From positions 1-13,457 of the forward strand of contig JBGQHM010000170.1 in NCBI GenBank assembly GCA_041497995.1: 13,457 nucleotides of DNA. The letters run 5' to 3'. Positions 1 through 6,907 of the stretch are shown one piece after another; position 1 is the stretch's first letter, and every line of letters starts with the position of its first letter. The stretch is from DATKMS01 sp041497995 (lineage in GTDB: Bacteria > Desulfobacterota > Binatia > HRBIN30). The notes beneath the pieces are model-generated. The model was given only the letters and a program-made list of their open reading frames with translations, was not told the origin of the DNA and searched no databases. The translations under genes were made by a program, and so were the position numbers.

Positions 1-1441
1 CGCGGCGACGGCGCTCCAAGGCGGCGTAGCGTTCGTAGATCGACTGCCGCGTCCAGTGCGTGCCGTGCAGGCCAAGCGTCTGTTCGATGTGTCGTGTGCG
101 GTAGCCGTCGGCAAGCAGCTGCGCAACCTGCCGCTTCTCGAAGGACAGGACCTCGGCGAATGGGTAACGAGCCAGCGTAGCGTGGCGATAGATTTTGACC
201 CCGTGGATGGGCCGTTGGAGATGCGTATCGTGTAGATCGGCAACCACCAGGGCGACCGCATCGCCGGCGCCGGCGATCGCTTCGTACAGCGTGCGGACCG
301 CGTGTGGGTACAGCAACATGTCTTCGTCGACCTGGACGTAGTAGGGCGTTTTGCAGAGATCCAGCATGCGCTGGAAAGCGGCACTCATCGGCGCGACATG
401 GTCGATGACCTCCAAGGTGAACCGACAGTCTTGTTGCCGGAGCAGTGTCAGGCAGGCGTCGAAGCTGGGTGCGCCGACCGTGGTGACGAACACGGTCACA
501 TCCTCGGAGAGATCCTGCGTCGGCGCGGCGGGCTGCTCGCCCGCAAGTACGTGACGGAACAGGTCGAAGAACTCTTTGCTGCGCTCGCGCCAGTGCCACG
601 TCTGGATGTCCGTTTGCATTGCACGGGCGAGCGATACGTAGTTGGTGCACGCGGCGCTGACGGCATTGAGCAACGCATCGAAGTTGCGTTCCACCAAGTA
701 ACCGTTGCTACCGTCCCGAATGAGCTCGGGCATATTTCCGACCGCCGTCGACACGACAGTGCAGCCGCAGGCCGCCGCCTCGAGTGCGGGGTTGGGCGTC
801 CCTTCCGCTGCGCTCGCACACACCAAGACGGTGCCACTGTTGTACCATTCGGCCATCGCGCTCGGCGGATACTTCTGGTCTCCCATGGAATCGACGAGAC
901 GGGTCTCGCACGCGATGCCGCGGGCCCGCAGCCGCTCCTGTAGCGGGCAAATGAATCGGTCGTAACCCTTGCGGTGCCGTGCCATCTCCGAACCCGTCCA
1001 CAGCACTTTGGGCGCGCGTTGCTCGATCGGCGTCACGACCCTGAACATGTCGAGGTCTACCCCGTTGGCGAGCGCGTGCGTGCGCGGCAAGCGTCCCGTT
1101 CGTTCCCAGCCGAGTTGGTTGTTGATGATCACGGCGTCGGTGACCTGGTAGGTGGCGTAAAAGCAGTCCAGCGACCGCGGCCAGCCGGCGTTCCAGGAAC
1201 CGATGAGCTTTGAGTGCCAGCCGCGCTCGCGCAGCGTGTGGGCTACCGCAGACGTCGGGGAATCAGGGAGAAAGAGCACCAGATCGACGGGCGTGTCGCC
1301 CAGCGCCCGGGCCACATCGGGCGGCGTGCGCAGGGGAGCGATGGAGACGTCGAAGTCGGTGGGTGCGTACTTCTGCAACGCCAGCGCGCGATTGTGGAAG
1401 GCCCACCCATCAACGTCATAGACAATCCGGACACTCGGCAC
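1..1441 (-). CDS. Two-domain glycosyltransferase (GT4-type plus GT2-like), 3' end beyond window
   Basis: An open minus-strand frame begins at a GTG at 1441 and stays open for 480 codons to the window edge, so the C-terminus is missing. The GTG follows GGGGAGGA with a 4-nt spacer. The N-terminus (VRIVYDVDGWAFHNRA) is followed by NGVDLDMF at about residues 126-133. EGTPNPALEAAACG from about residue 213 and then PELIRDGSNGYLVE form the C-terminal nucleotide-sugar-binding region of GT4 enzymes, with the Glu-x7-Glu pattern. From about residue 315 (VTVFVTTVGAPSFDACL) a second, GT2-like part begins, with an acidic VDED motif near residues 371-374 that could bind metal and nucleotide-sugar. No signal peptide is seen, so it probably acts in the cytoplasm on a cell-surface glycan. 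Donor and acceptor cannot be told from sequence. The gene is divergent from the next one. Confidence 0.85.
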   Translation of the reverse strand, partial: MPSVRIVYDVDGWAFHNRALALQKYAPTDFDVSIAPLRTPPDVARALGDTPVDLVLFLPDSPTSAVAHTLRERGWHSKLIGSWNAGWPRSLDCFYATYQVTDAVIINNQLGWERTGRLPRTHALANGVDLDMFRVVTPIEQRAPKVLWTGSEMARHRKGYDRFICPLQERLRARGIACETRLVDSMGDQKYPPSAMAEWYNSGTVLVCASAAEGTPNPALEAAACGCTVVSTAVGNMPELIRDGSNGYLVERNFDALLNAVSAACTNYVSLARAMQTDIQTWHWRERSKEFFDLFRHVLAGEQPAAPTQDLSEDVTVFVTTVGAPSFDACLTLLRQQDCRFTLEVIDHVAPMSAAFQRMLDLCKTPYYVQVDEDMLLYPHAVRTLYEAIAGAGDAVALVVADLHDTHLQRPIHGVKIYRHATLARYPFAEVLSFEKRQVAQLLADGYRTRHIEQTLGLHGTHWTRQSIYERYAALERRRR

Positions 1442-1445
1442 ACGC

Positions 1446-1453
1446 TCCTCCCC
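1446..1453 (-). promoter_or_regulatory. Ribosome binding site of the glycosyltransferase
   Basis: Read on the minus strand this is GGGGAGGA, four bases before the GTG at 1441. It decides the start codon, because no ATG lies in frame nearby. Confidence 0.6.
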
Positions 1454-1609
1454 AGATGATCGAACGCTCCGGCCGCGCCGTAGGATGGCGATGGCAGCGC
1501 CTTATAGCGAACTTCAGTGGGGCGACCAAGGCAACGGGTCACCCGCAACTCTTTGCCCCGGCTGCTCCGTGCGCACTGGGCAGGCACTTCTTGACTCGTG
1601 GCGGCGGAC

Positions 1610-1617
1610 AGAGAAGG
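1610..1617 (+). promoter_or_regulatory. Ribosome binding site favouring the start at 1626
   Basis: AGAGAAGG lies 8 nt before the ATG at 1626. The longer alternative start at 1485 has no comparable purine-rich site. Confidence 0.45.
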
Positions 1618-1625
1618 TTCGCCGC

Positions 1626-2957
1626 ATGCTGCTCCTGGCTCGCGGCCGACTCACGCGCCGCGCACCGATCGAGTGGGAGAAGTGGCGCTCCACCTATCCC
1701 GCTTACTACGCCGAGCCATTGGCGGATAAGGCCGCACGAGTAGAGCACAACCTCGTCGACCGCCATCTGAGCCCGGAGGGCCTCCTCGTCTACCGCCGCG
1801 CTTGCAAACCCTTCGATCCCGTGCAGCCCGGCTCCTACGGCAGTCTCTCCGACCAGACGATGTGGACAGCGGTACTCGCGGGCGCCTGGGCGTTCAAGCA
1901 CGCGGTTACCGGCGCCGAGATGGACCGCTCCCTTCTGCTGCGCGCCCTGGACGGGCTGAGGTTGCTTCACGAAGTCACTGGCAAGTCGGGACTCCTTGCG
2001 CGCGCCGCCTTTCCCGCCGGCCTTCCCGGACCTCGCGATGCCGACGAGGAGCGACACGAAGCCGCTGCGCCGCACCGGCGCTTCCAGTTCCGCGGCGATG
2101 TCAGTCGCGACCAGTACGCCGGCGTTCTCTTCGGGTGCACTGCTGCAGCAGCGACCCTCGGGATCGACGCTGGGCGCGGTGACGCTGTGGTGCGCGACCT
2201 CCTATCCGGGCTCGTCGTCCCGATTGCCGACCACATTTGGGACCATGGGTTGCGGCTCGTCGACGTCGACGGCGTGATGACGAAACACGGAGATCTGCGC
2301 GGCTACATCTGGCGTGTACCCGTCGGGCCGAACGCCGCACTCTGCCTCGGATTTCAGCGTCTCGCGCATCGCCTCTCCGGTGCACCGCGCTTCGCCGAGC
2401 ATTACGAGGCGCTCGTCCGGTTGCGCTACCCCCGGGCCTTGCCTTGGAGCAATTTCGAACTGCTTGGGAAGACGAACCACAACAATGACAATATGGGCAT
2501 GATGGGCCTCTACGCGCTCGTTAACCTGGAGACACAGGAGGATCTGCTGAAGACTTATGACCGGAGCCTCGCCAGCCTCTGGAGCTTTACCCGCAACGAG
2601 GGCAACGCCTTCTTCCATCTCGCCTTCGCGTCGCGATTTCCGCTGCCGTCCACAGCCCGGTTCGACCTGTGTGAGAACCTGAGGCTCTTCCCGGAGGACC
2701 CGCGCTACGTATCCCAGGACTTGCGCGGGCGCGCTGAGATCGATGAGGCCTGGTTCCGCAACCGCTTGGGCTTTCCGCAAAACCGCACGGCGCTACCGCT
2801 CCATTGCCGCAGTCGGAGCAACTTCGTCTGGACCGCCTGCCCGTTCCAGTTGGTCAGCGAGTATGTCCCTCCCGGAATGTGTGCTTCCGGCGTCGACTTC
2901 CTCCTTGCCTACTGGATGGCGCGCCATCACCTCGGCGACCTCGCGTTCCATCGGTAA
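1626..2957 (+). CDS. Uncharacterised protein, predicted mostly alpha-helical
   Basis: I do not recognise a named family. The product is about 443 residues from the ATG at 1626, which follows AGAGAAGG with an 8-nt spacer. An in-frame ATG at 1485 would add 47 residues, but it has a poor ribosome site and a low-complexity leader. Visible blocks are SDQTMWTAVLAGAWAF, FRGDVSRDQYAGVLFG, DHGLRLVDVDGVMTKHGDLRG, LLGKTNHNNDNMGMMGLYAL and the C-terminal FLLAYWMARHHLGD. Amphipathic helices alternating with His, Asn and Asp-rich loops resemble alpha/alpha-toroid proteins such as glycan epimerases and hydrolases. That is inference only. No signal peptide or membrane segment is evident. It is divergent from the glycosyltransferase, which fits a glycan-related role, and is followed by a small cysteine-rich gene on the same strand. 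Confidence 0.75.
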   Translation: MLLLARGRLTRRAPIEWEKWRSTYPAYYAEPLADKAARVEHNLVDRHLSPEGLLVYRRACKPFDPVQPGSYGSLSDQTMWTAVLAGAWAFKHAVTGAEMDRSLLLRALDGLRLLHEVTGKSGLLARAAFPAGLPGPRDADEERHEAAAPHRRFQFRGDVSRDQYAGVLFGCTAAAATLGIDAGRGDAVVRDLLSGLVVPIADHIWDHGLRLVDVDGVMTKHGDLRGYIWRVPVGPNAALCLGFQRLAHRLSGAPRFAEHYEALVRLRYPRALPWSNFELLGKTNHNNDNMGMMGLYALVNLETQEDLLKTYDRSLASLWSFTRNEGNAFFHLAFASRFPLPSTARFDLCENLRLFPEDPRYVSQDLRGRAEIDEAWFRNRLGFPQNRTALPLHCRSRSNFVWTACPFQLVSEYVPPGMCASGVDFLLAYWMARHHLGDLAFHR

Positions 2958-3031
2958 TGCGACTGACCCGTCGAAGAACCGCTGTGAACAGCTGACACTT
3001 GAAAACGGCAGGTGATGTGGAGCGATCACTC

Positions 3032-3586
3032 ATGGCAGCCCGTCCACGACGAATCATTGTGCAGGTAGACGCCGCGCTCTCGCGGCTTGCCTACCGGTGC
3101 TACCCCAACGGTTGCCCTCGCGGCCGAACCTGTTGCGTCGGGTTGGCGGTAAGTGTGTCCCGGTCCGAGATCCGCGTGATCGACTCGCTCATGGATGAGC
3201 TCGCCCGTCTCATTCCGGGGCTGCGTCAAGATCGCGGGTACATCAACGTGTTCAGTGAGGAGTCGCACGGGGCTCAAATCGATCCGAGAGACGAACGGGG
3301 CACCTGTCCATTCCTCTTCCCGAAGCGGGGACGCGCCCTGTGCGCCATCCACTACATCGCTGTTCAGACGGGCCGCGAGGTCGCGGCGGTCAAGCCCCGC
3401 GCGTGTCGTCACTGGCCGCTCATCATGGAGCGCCAAGGTCGACGCTTACGCATCACCGTCCACCCGAGTGCGCAGACGATCGGTTGCGTTGCCCCTCTGG
3501 CCGACCTGCCCGGTCAGCCGTCGATCCGTGCGGCGTTCGCCGCTGAGATCGATGAGCTACAGCGCATCGCTAGGGGACAAAGGTAG
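3032..3586 (+). CDS. Cysteine-rich putative metal- or Fe-S-binding protein
   Basis: A protein of 184 residues from the ATG at 3032. GTG at 3017 and TTG at 2999 are in-frame alternatives. It has eight cysteines: C23, C28 and C34-C35 in the block CYPNGCPRGRTCC, then C92 (CPFLF), C104 (CAIH), C125 (CRHWPL) and C152. A CxxxxC-x5-CC cluster followed by CPF, CAIH and CRxWP motifs is the pattern of the YkgJ/DUF3109-like putative zinc- or iron-chelating proteins, whose biochemical role is largely unknown. There is no export signal, so it is probably cytosolic. It starts 74 bp after the upstream gene on the same strand and may be cotranscribed. It ends 21 bp before the convergent acetyltransferase gene. 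Family assignment is by motif resemblance only. Confidence 0.75.
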   Translation: MAARPRRIIVQVDAALSRLAYRCYPNGCPRGRTCCVGLAVSVSRSEIRVIDSLMDELARLIPGLRQDRGYINVFSEESHGAQIDPRDERGTCPFLFPKRGRALCAIHYIAVQTGREVAAVKPRACRHWPLIMERQGRRLRITVHPSAQTIGCVAPLADLPGQPSIRAAFAAEIDELQRIARGQR

Positions 3587-3607
3587 CGCACCGCTCCACC
3601 ATGAGCC

Positions 3608-4093
3608 TCAGCGCGCTGCGTTGAACCGTCGCCACGCGGCGATAGATTTACGCAGCAGGAGCTCATCCTTCCCAGGCAAGATGAGATCCTTCAAAGAGGC
3701 GATCTCCTCGTAGCCGAGACCGCGGTAGAACTGTCGCGCGTCGGTATTGAAGTCGGAGACGCAGAGATACACGTTGGGCCAGCGGCGAAAGGCACGCTCT
3801 TCAAGCGCCTCCATCAGGCAGCGTCCGACACCCTGCCCACGATGGCTCGGGTCGACCGCCAGAATCTTCAGGTACTCGCCGAGCAGGACGCCGGGCGCCG
3901 AGAGCGCAAACCCGACGACTCGACCGCCGGTCCGCGCCAACAGAAGGTGATCGCTGGCGGCGGAACTGACAATCGCCTGGACGTTGCTCTCGTCATACTG
4001 CAGGCTGATCCACGGCTCGCTGCCGAGGATCAGGCGGCGACACAGCTCCACGTCCAACGCGGACGCGGCGTCGACCTGGACATCGACGCTCAT
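3608..4093 (-). CDS. GNAT-family N-acetyltransferase
   Basis: A 161-residue protein starting at the ATG at 4093. The ATG overlaps the stop codon of the upstream deacetylase as ATGA, which implies translational coupling. A longer in-frame start at 4138 would only lengthen the overlap. The acetyl-CoA binding motif A is clear: EYLKILAVDPSHRGQGVG, with the R/Q-x-x-G-x-G/A signature RGQGVG at residues 85-90. Motif B follows with VSDFNTDARQFYRGLGYEE, typical of GNAT enzymes in which the Tyr acts as general acid. The length is normal for the family. The substrate amine cannot be inferred. It is the last gene of the DUF1329-deacetylase-GNAT operon and is probably cytoplasmic. Confidence 0.9.
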   Translation of the reverse strand: MSVDVQVDAASALDVELCRRLILGSEPWISLQYDESNVQAIVSSAASDHLLLARTGGRVVGFALSAPGVLLGEYLKILAVDPSHRGQGVGRCLMEALEERAFRRWPNVYLCVSDFNTDARQFYRGLGYEEIASLKDLILPGKDELLLRKSIAAWRRFNAAR

Positions 4094-4848
4094 GGTCGTG
4101 CGGGGTCGTGGGTCACGGAAGCTGCAGGCAGGGCACATTCCTGCAGCAGCTCGCTGACCGTCGCGAAACGGAATCCGTGCTCGCGCAGGCGGGTTACAAG
4201 GGCGGGCACGGCAGCGGTGGTGCCGACGCCGCGGCCGTTCACATGCAGCACGATGATGCTACCACCGTGCACCTGTCGCAGGACGTCGCGCTCGATGTCG
4301 GTGGCGGTCTCCTTCGGGTTCGGGTCACCCGGGGCGACGTCCCACAGCACCGGTGTCACGCCGGCAGTGCGCGCGATCGCCGCGAGCAGGTGCGGCTGGT
4401 CGCCGAACGGCGGGCGGAAGAGGGCGCGGGGGTTGGCACCAAGCCGCACGAGCGCCTTCTGGCCATCCTGTATTTCCGCCAGCACGGCGGCCTCCGATGC
4501 ACCGATCAGTTTGTGATGCCGATACCCGTGCAGTGCAATCTCGAAGAGCGGGTTCGCTTCGAGTTGCGCGAGCTCACGCGGGTGCGACTCGGCCCAGCGG
4601 CCGGAGACGAAGAACGTTGCCGGCACGTGCTCACGCACCAGGTACTCGACGATCGCCGCGGAGAATCCCGGCACGTGACTGGTCGGACACGCGTCGAACG
4701 TCAGCGCAACGGTGCGGCTCTGCCGCGAGCCGTGGACGAGAACGCCGTCGCGCACCGCGCAACCACTCGTGGGTGCTGCCGCATCACTGCGTGCCGCTAC
4801 ACACGCCAGCCACGCCGCTACACCAAGGCAAAGAACGCAGCGGCGCAC
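4090..4848 (-). CDS. Exported NodB-type polysaccharide deacetylase
   Basis: A 252-residue protein starting at the GTG at 4848, whose first base is the last base of the TAG stop of the upstream DUF1329 gene. Residues 1-25 (VRRC, a hydrophobic stretch, then ARSDAAA) look like a signal peptide, so it should act in the periplasm or at the cell surface. NodB (carbohydrate esterase 4) motifs are in order: TFDAC at 50-54 (usually TFDDG, so the second Asp is Ala), HGYRHH at 107-112 with the metal-binding histidines, RPPFGD at 145-150, LWDVAPGDP around 168-176 and IVLHV around 199-203. These enzymes remove N- or O-acetyl groups from polysaccharides such as peptidoglycan or extracellular glycans. The TFDAC form also occurs in other bacterial homologues, so it need not mean loss of activity. 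The substrate is unknown. Confidence 0.9.
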   Translation of the reverse strand: MRRCVLCLGVAAWLACVAARSDAAAPTSGCAVRDGVLVHGSRQSRTVALTFDACPTSHVPGFSAAIVEYLVREHVPATFFVSGRWAESHPRELAQLEANPLFEIALHGYRHHKLIGASEAAVLAEIQDGQKALVRLGANPRALFRPPFGDQPHLLAAIARTAGVTPVLWDVAPGDPNPKETATDIERDVLRQVHGGSIIVLHVNGRGVGTTAAVPALVTRLREHGFRFATVSELLQECALPAASVTHDPARP

Positions 4849-6203
4849 TATTTTCCAAAGCGCGTGAGCGCCATCGAATCGAAGAGGTTGGGATCGACCG
4901 GCATCCGGCGATAGAACGCGGACGTCGCGTCTGGCCGTAGACCACCGAGTGTGGCGCGGTTCAGCTTGGAGTTCTCGGCGCATGCCCACGCCATCGTGCC
5001 CGTGGTGATCCACTCCGGATTCTCCGCAGGGCCGGCCTTTTGATTGGCGGCGGCGATGAGCTGGTAGGTATGAATGTGCTCGCCCTGCCACGTGTACTTT
5101 CGGTTCCATGCTCCCGCCCAGGTCTCAGCGTCGATCCATAGCTCGAGCCGCCCATAGAGATAGTACTTGTCGCGCGGAACGCCCTCGACGACCCAGAATA
5201 AGCGCTTCGCAAGCGCCGCGTCGGTCGGTGCCCAGGCTACCCCTGTCCATCCCGGCGCGCGATAGCCCGCGGTTGGTGGGTTGAGATCGCTCAACACAAT
5301 CCAGCCACCGCCGGGCGCTGGATTGACGTTGAGCGGGCCGCTCACCGAACCCGGGTCGACGATGCGCAAGCCGTCACGCTTCCCGACCAGCTTCCACTCA
5401 AAGTCCTCCGGCTTGCCGTCGAAGAAGAAGCCGTCGTCGCCGCTGATGTCGGACCCGAGATAACCATCGGAGCGGTTGGCCGGACTCACCGCGCGCACGC
5501 GCCGCAGCGCCGGCACAAAGGCCCACACCGAATCGCGCTTGTCAGGTTCCCGGTAGCGCCAGCTGAGCGACGCCGTACCCTGCAGGTCGGCAGGCTTGGT
5601 CACCACGCCGAGAAACTGGCTCTGCAGGTTCAACGGGTTCGGTTGGCGGTACTTCGGCGTCTGCCCATCGTAGAAATGGAACCACCCATCGGCCGTCAGC
5701 TCGCGATCGATGCCCTTCGGGTTCAGCATCACCACGAGCGTGCGGTTGTAGCTGCTGCCGCCGTACCAGTACGCCAGGAACTGATTCCACACGATCTTCA
5801 CAGCCGCCTTCGGATCGTTGGGGTCGATCTTTGGGAACGGGATGCCGTAAGAGTAGTCCGCTAGCTTGCCCGTGGCCTTGTCGATGATGGAGCCGCGGGC
5901 GTCGGCATCGAGGCGCGTCGCGTTCTGCTCGGTGGCATCGAGGAACGACTGCTCCCAATGTGCGTTCCCAGTTGGGTAGGCGATGATCTTGTTGTGATAG
6001 TCGCCGTTCTTGTAGTGCTTGAAGATCTCGGGCGGTAGCAGGTCCTTCGCCAGATCCGCGTTGCGCTGGTCGAGAGTGTCGCCGACGTTGAGCCCCGGCG
6101 CGACCTCTTCAGCCACTGCGCATCTGCGAGGATGCACTGCGAGGAGCTGCAGCGCCACCGCTAGTGCGACGACTCCCGTTACTCTCAGACTCCTACTTCT
6201 CAT
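4848..6203 (-). CDS. DUF1329 family exported protein
   Basis: A 451-residue protein from the ATG at 6203, which follows AGGAGGA with a 6-nt spacer. This start gives a signal peptide (MRSRSLRVTGVVALAVALQL, then processing near AVA/EE around residue 31). A longer frame to 6383 exists but has no signal peptide at its start. Hallmarks of DUF1329 are the YGIPFPKIDPNDPKAAVKI block, ASLSWRYREPDKRDSVWAF, then PALRRVRAVSPANRSDGYLG and DISGDDGFFFDGKPEDFEWK. The family is thought to be periplasmic or outer-membrane associated with a LolA/LolB-like fold, and is often found near RND transporters and hydrophobic-compound degradation genes; its biochemical function is unknown. Here it heads an operon with a deacetylase and a GNAT protein and is divergent from the acyl-CoA cluster, which may point to uptake or handling of a lipophilic substrate. 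Confidence 0.9.
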   Translation of the reverse strand: MRSRSLRVTGVVALAVALQLLAVHPRRCAVAEEVAPGLNVGDTLDQRNADLAKDLLPPEIFKHYKNGDYHNKIIAYPTGNAHWEQSFLDATEQNATRLDADARGSIIDKATGKLADYSYGIPFPKIDPNDPKAAVKIVWNQFLAYWYGGSSYNRTLVVMLNPKGIDRELTADGWFHFYDGQTPKYRQPNPLNLQSQFLGVVTKPADLQGTASLSWRYREPDKRDSVWAFVPALRRVRAVSPANRSDGYLGSDISGDDGFFFDGKPEDFEWKLVGKRDGLRIVDPGSVSGPLNVNPAPGGGWIVLSDLNPPTAGYRAPGWTGVAWAPTDAALAKRLFWVVEGVPRDKYYLYGRLELWIDAETWAGAWNRKYTWQGEHIHTYQLIAAANQKAGPAENPEWITTGTMAWACAENSKLNRATLGGLRPDATSAFYRRMPVDPNLFDSMALTRFGK

Positions 6204-6209
6204 CAAATG

Positions 6210-6216
6210 TCCTCCT
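6210..6216 (-). promoter_or_regulatory. Strong ribosome binding site of the DUF1329 gene
   Basis: On the minus strand this reads AGGAGGA, six bases before the ATG at 6203. It fixes the start of the exported protein and rules out the 60-residue extension. Confidence 0.8.
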
Positions 6217-6275
6217 GATGACGTCCCACGACCCGGGCGGGTGTCCCGCAGCGGTAGCAACTCGGGCGGTTCCTC

Positions 6276-6302
6276 GCCGTGCGCGGCTTGCCGTGCGCGG
6301 CT
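6276..6302. repeat. Perfect tandem 13-bp repeat, 14-bp period
   Basis: GCCGTGCGCGGCT occurs at 6276-6288 and again at 6290-6302, separated by a single T. Each unit contains a GCCG/CGGC inverted pair. It lies in the divergent intergenic region between the DUF1329 gene and the DUF35 cluster, on the leader side of the DUF1329 gene. It may be a regulator site or a short slippage duplication. Confidence 0.6.
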
Positions 6303-6339
6303 CTCCGGTTCGTGAGAGTCGGATCTAGCATCCTGCGTG

Positions 6340-6368
6340 TTGACAAACAAACGTTTGTTCCGATAGAC
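6340..6368 (+). promoter_or_regulatory. Candidate sigma-70 promoter for the DUF35/thiolase cluster
   Basis: A perfect -35 hexamer TTGACA (6340-6345) is followed by a 17-bp spacer and a poor -10 match, ATAGAC (6363-6368). The first coding start is at 6424, giving a leader of about 50 nt. The spacer is almost entirely occupied by a palindrome, as expected for a repressed promoter. The weak -10 is the main reason for doubt. Confidence 0.45.
6346..6359. promoter_or_regulatory. Perfect 14-bp palindromic operator candidate
   Basis: AACAAACGTTTGTT is identical to its reverse complement. It sits between the putative -35 and -10 of the plus-strand cluster promoter. It is AT-rich in a GC-rich region, which argues against chance. 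Size and symmetry suit a TetR-family dimer; the TetR gene at 10603 in the same cluster is the nearest candidate. The CAAAC/GTTTG half-sites also resemble those described for the fatty-acid-responsive TetR regulator PsrA. Confidence 0.6.
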
Positions 6369-6423
6369 AGCCCTGCACCACATCTTTTGGGTTGCCGACT
6401 ACGAACGCACCGGGAGACGCCCC

Positions 6424-6900
6424 ATGAACCAACCGTCATCGACATCGGGAAGTTCCGTCGCGCCGCTCCACGAGCGGCGGGTGATGGAGTTTCCCTACAA
6501 GCACTCCACCGGCCAGACTGTCGGCCGCTTCCTCGCCGGCTTGAAAGAGCAGAAGAAGATCTGGGGCCAACGCGTCTCAGGCCAAGGCGTGGTTGTACCG
6601 CCGCTCGGATATTCGGAAGTGGATGGCTCCGATGCGGGCGAGTGGGTGGCCGTGAAGGATACCGGCGTCCTCACCGCCGTGGCCGTCGTGCACCATCCCA
6701 TCGAAGGCCTCCACCCGTTCTCGACGCCGTTCGCCTTCGTCCTCGTGCGCCTCGATGGTGCCGACACTGCAATGGCGCACGTCGTCCGCGACAATGTCGA
6801 CAAGCTGCAGGTGGGTGCGCGTGTCCAGGCCGAGTGGGCCCCCGACGATCAACGGCGGGGAACGATTCGCGACATTACCTGCTTCCGCGTCATTGCGTGA
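6424..6900 (+). CDS. DUF35 OB-fold protein without zinc-ribbon cysteines
   Basis: A 158-residue protein starting at ATG 6424 after GGGAGA. DUF35 proteins have an N-terminal helix, a rubredoxin-like zinc ribbon (CxxC...CxxC) and a C-terminal OB fold, and act as partners of thiolase-fold enzymes. Here the helix is FLAGLKEQKKIWG (about 36-48) and the ribbon is reduced to QRVSGQGVVVPPLGYSEV (49-66) with no cysteine; the PP turn typical of the ribbon remains. The OB-fold part runs from about residue 72 (GEWVAVKDTGVLTAVAVVHH) to the end, including FAFVLVRLDGADTAMAHVV and VQAEWAPD. The only cysteine is near the C-terminus (DITCF). It is the first gene of the cluster, 7 bp before a second DUF35 gene. 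It probably binds one of the two downstream thiolase-like proteins as a non-zinc structural subunit. Confidence 0.85.
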   Translation: MNQPSSTSGSSVAPLHERRVMEFPYKHSTGQTVGRFLAGLKEQKKIWGQRVSGQGVVVPPLGYSEVDGSDAGEWVAVKDTGVLTAVAVVHHPIEGLHPFSTPFAFVLVRLDGADTAMAHVVRDNVDKLQVGARVQAEWAPDDQRRGTIRDITCFRVIA

Positions 6901-6907
6901 GGGCGCT

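Noticed and set aside
302..943. Plus-strand open frame of 213 codons
   Set aside because: It lies wholly antisense to the glycosyltransferase, whose minus-strand translation has clear family motifs. The plus-strand product has none.
3587..3607. Bidirectional terminator between the convergent genes
   Set aside because: The 21-bp gap has no stem with flanking T/A runs.
4849..5109. N-terminal extension of the polysaccharide deacetylase
   Set aside because: It would overlap the DUF1329 gene by 260 bp. The GTG at 4848 gives a direct signal peptide and a stop/start overlap.
6346..6359. Palindrome as a definite PsrA site
   Set aside because: The half-sites resemble that consensus, but there is no evidence of a PsrA orthologue here; kept only as a generic TetR-type operator candidate.
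6204..6383. N-terminal extension of the DUF1329 protein
   Set aside because: The signal peptide begins at the ATG at 6203, which has an AGGAGGA site; the extension lacks export features.
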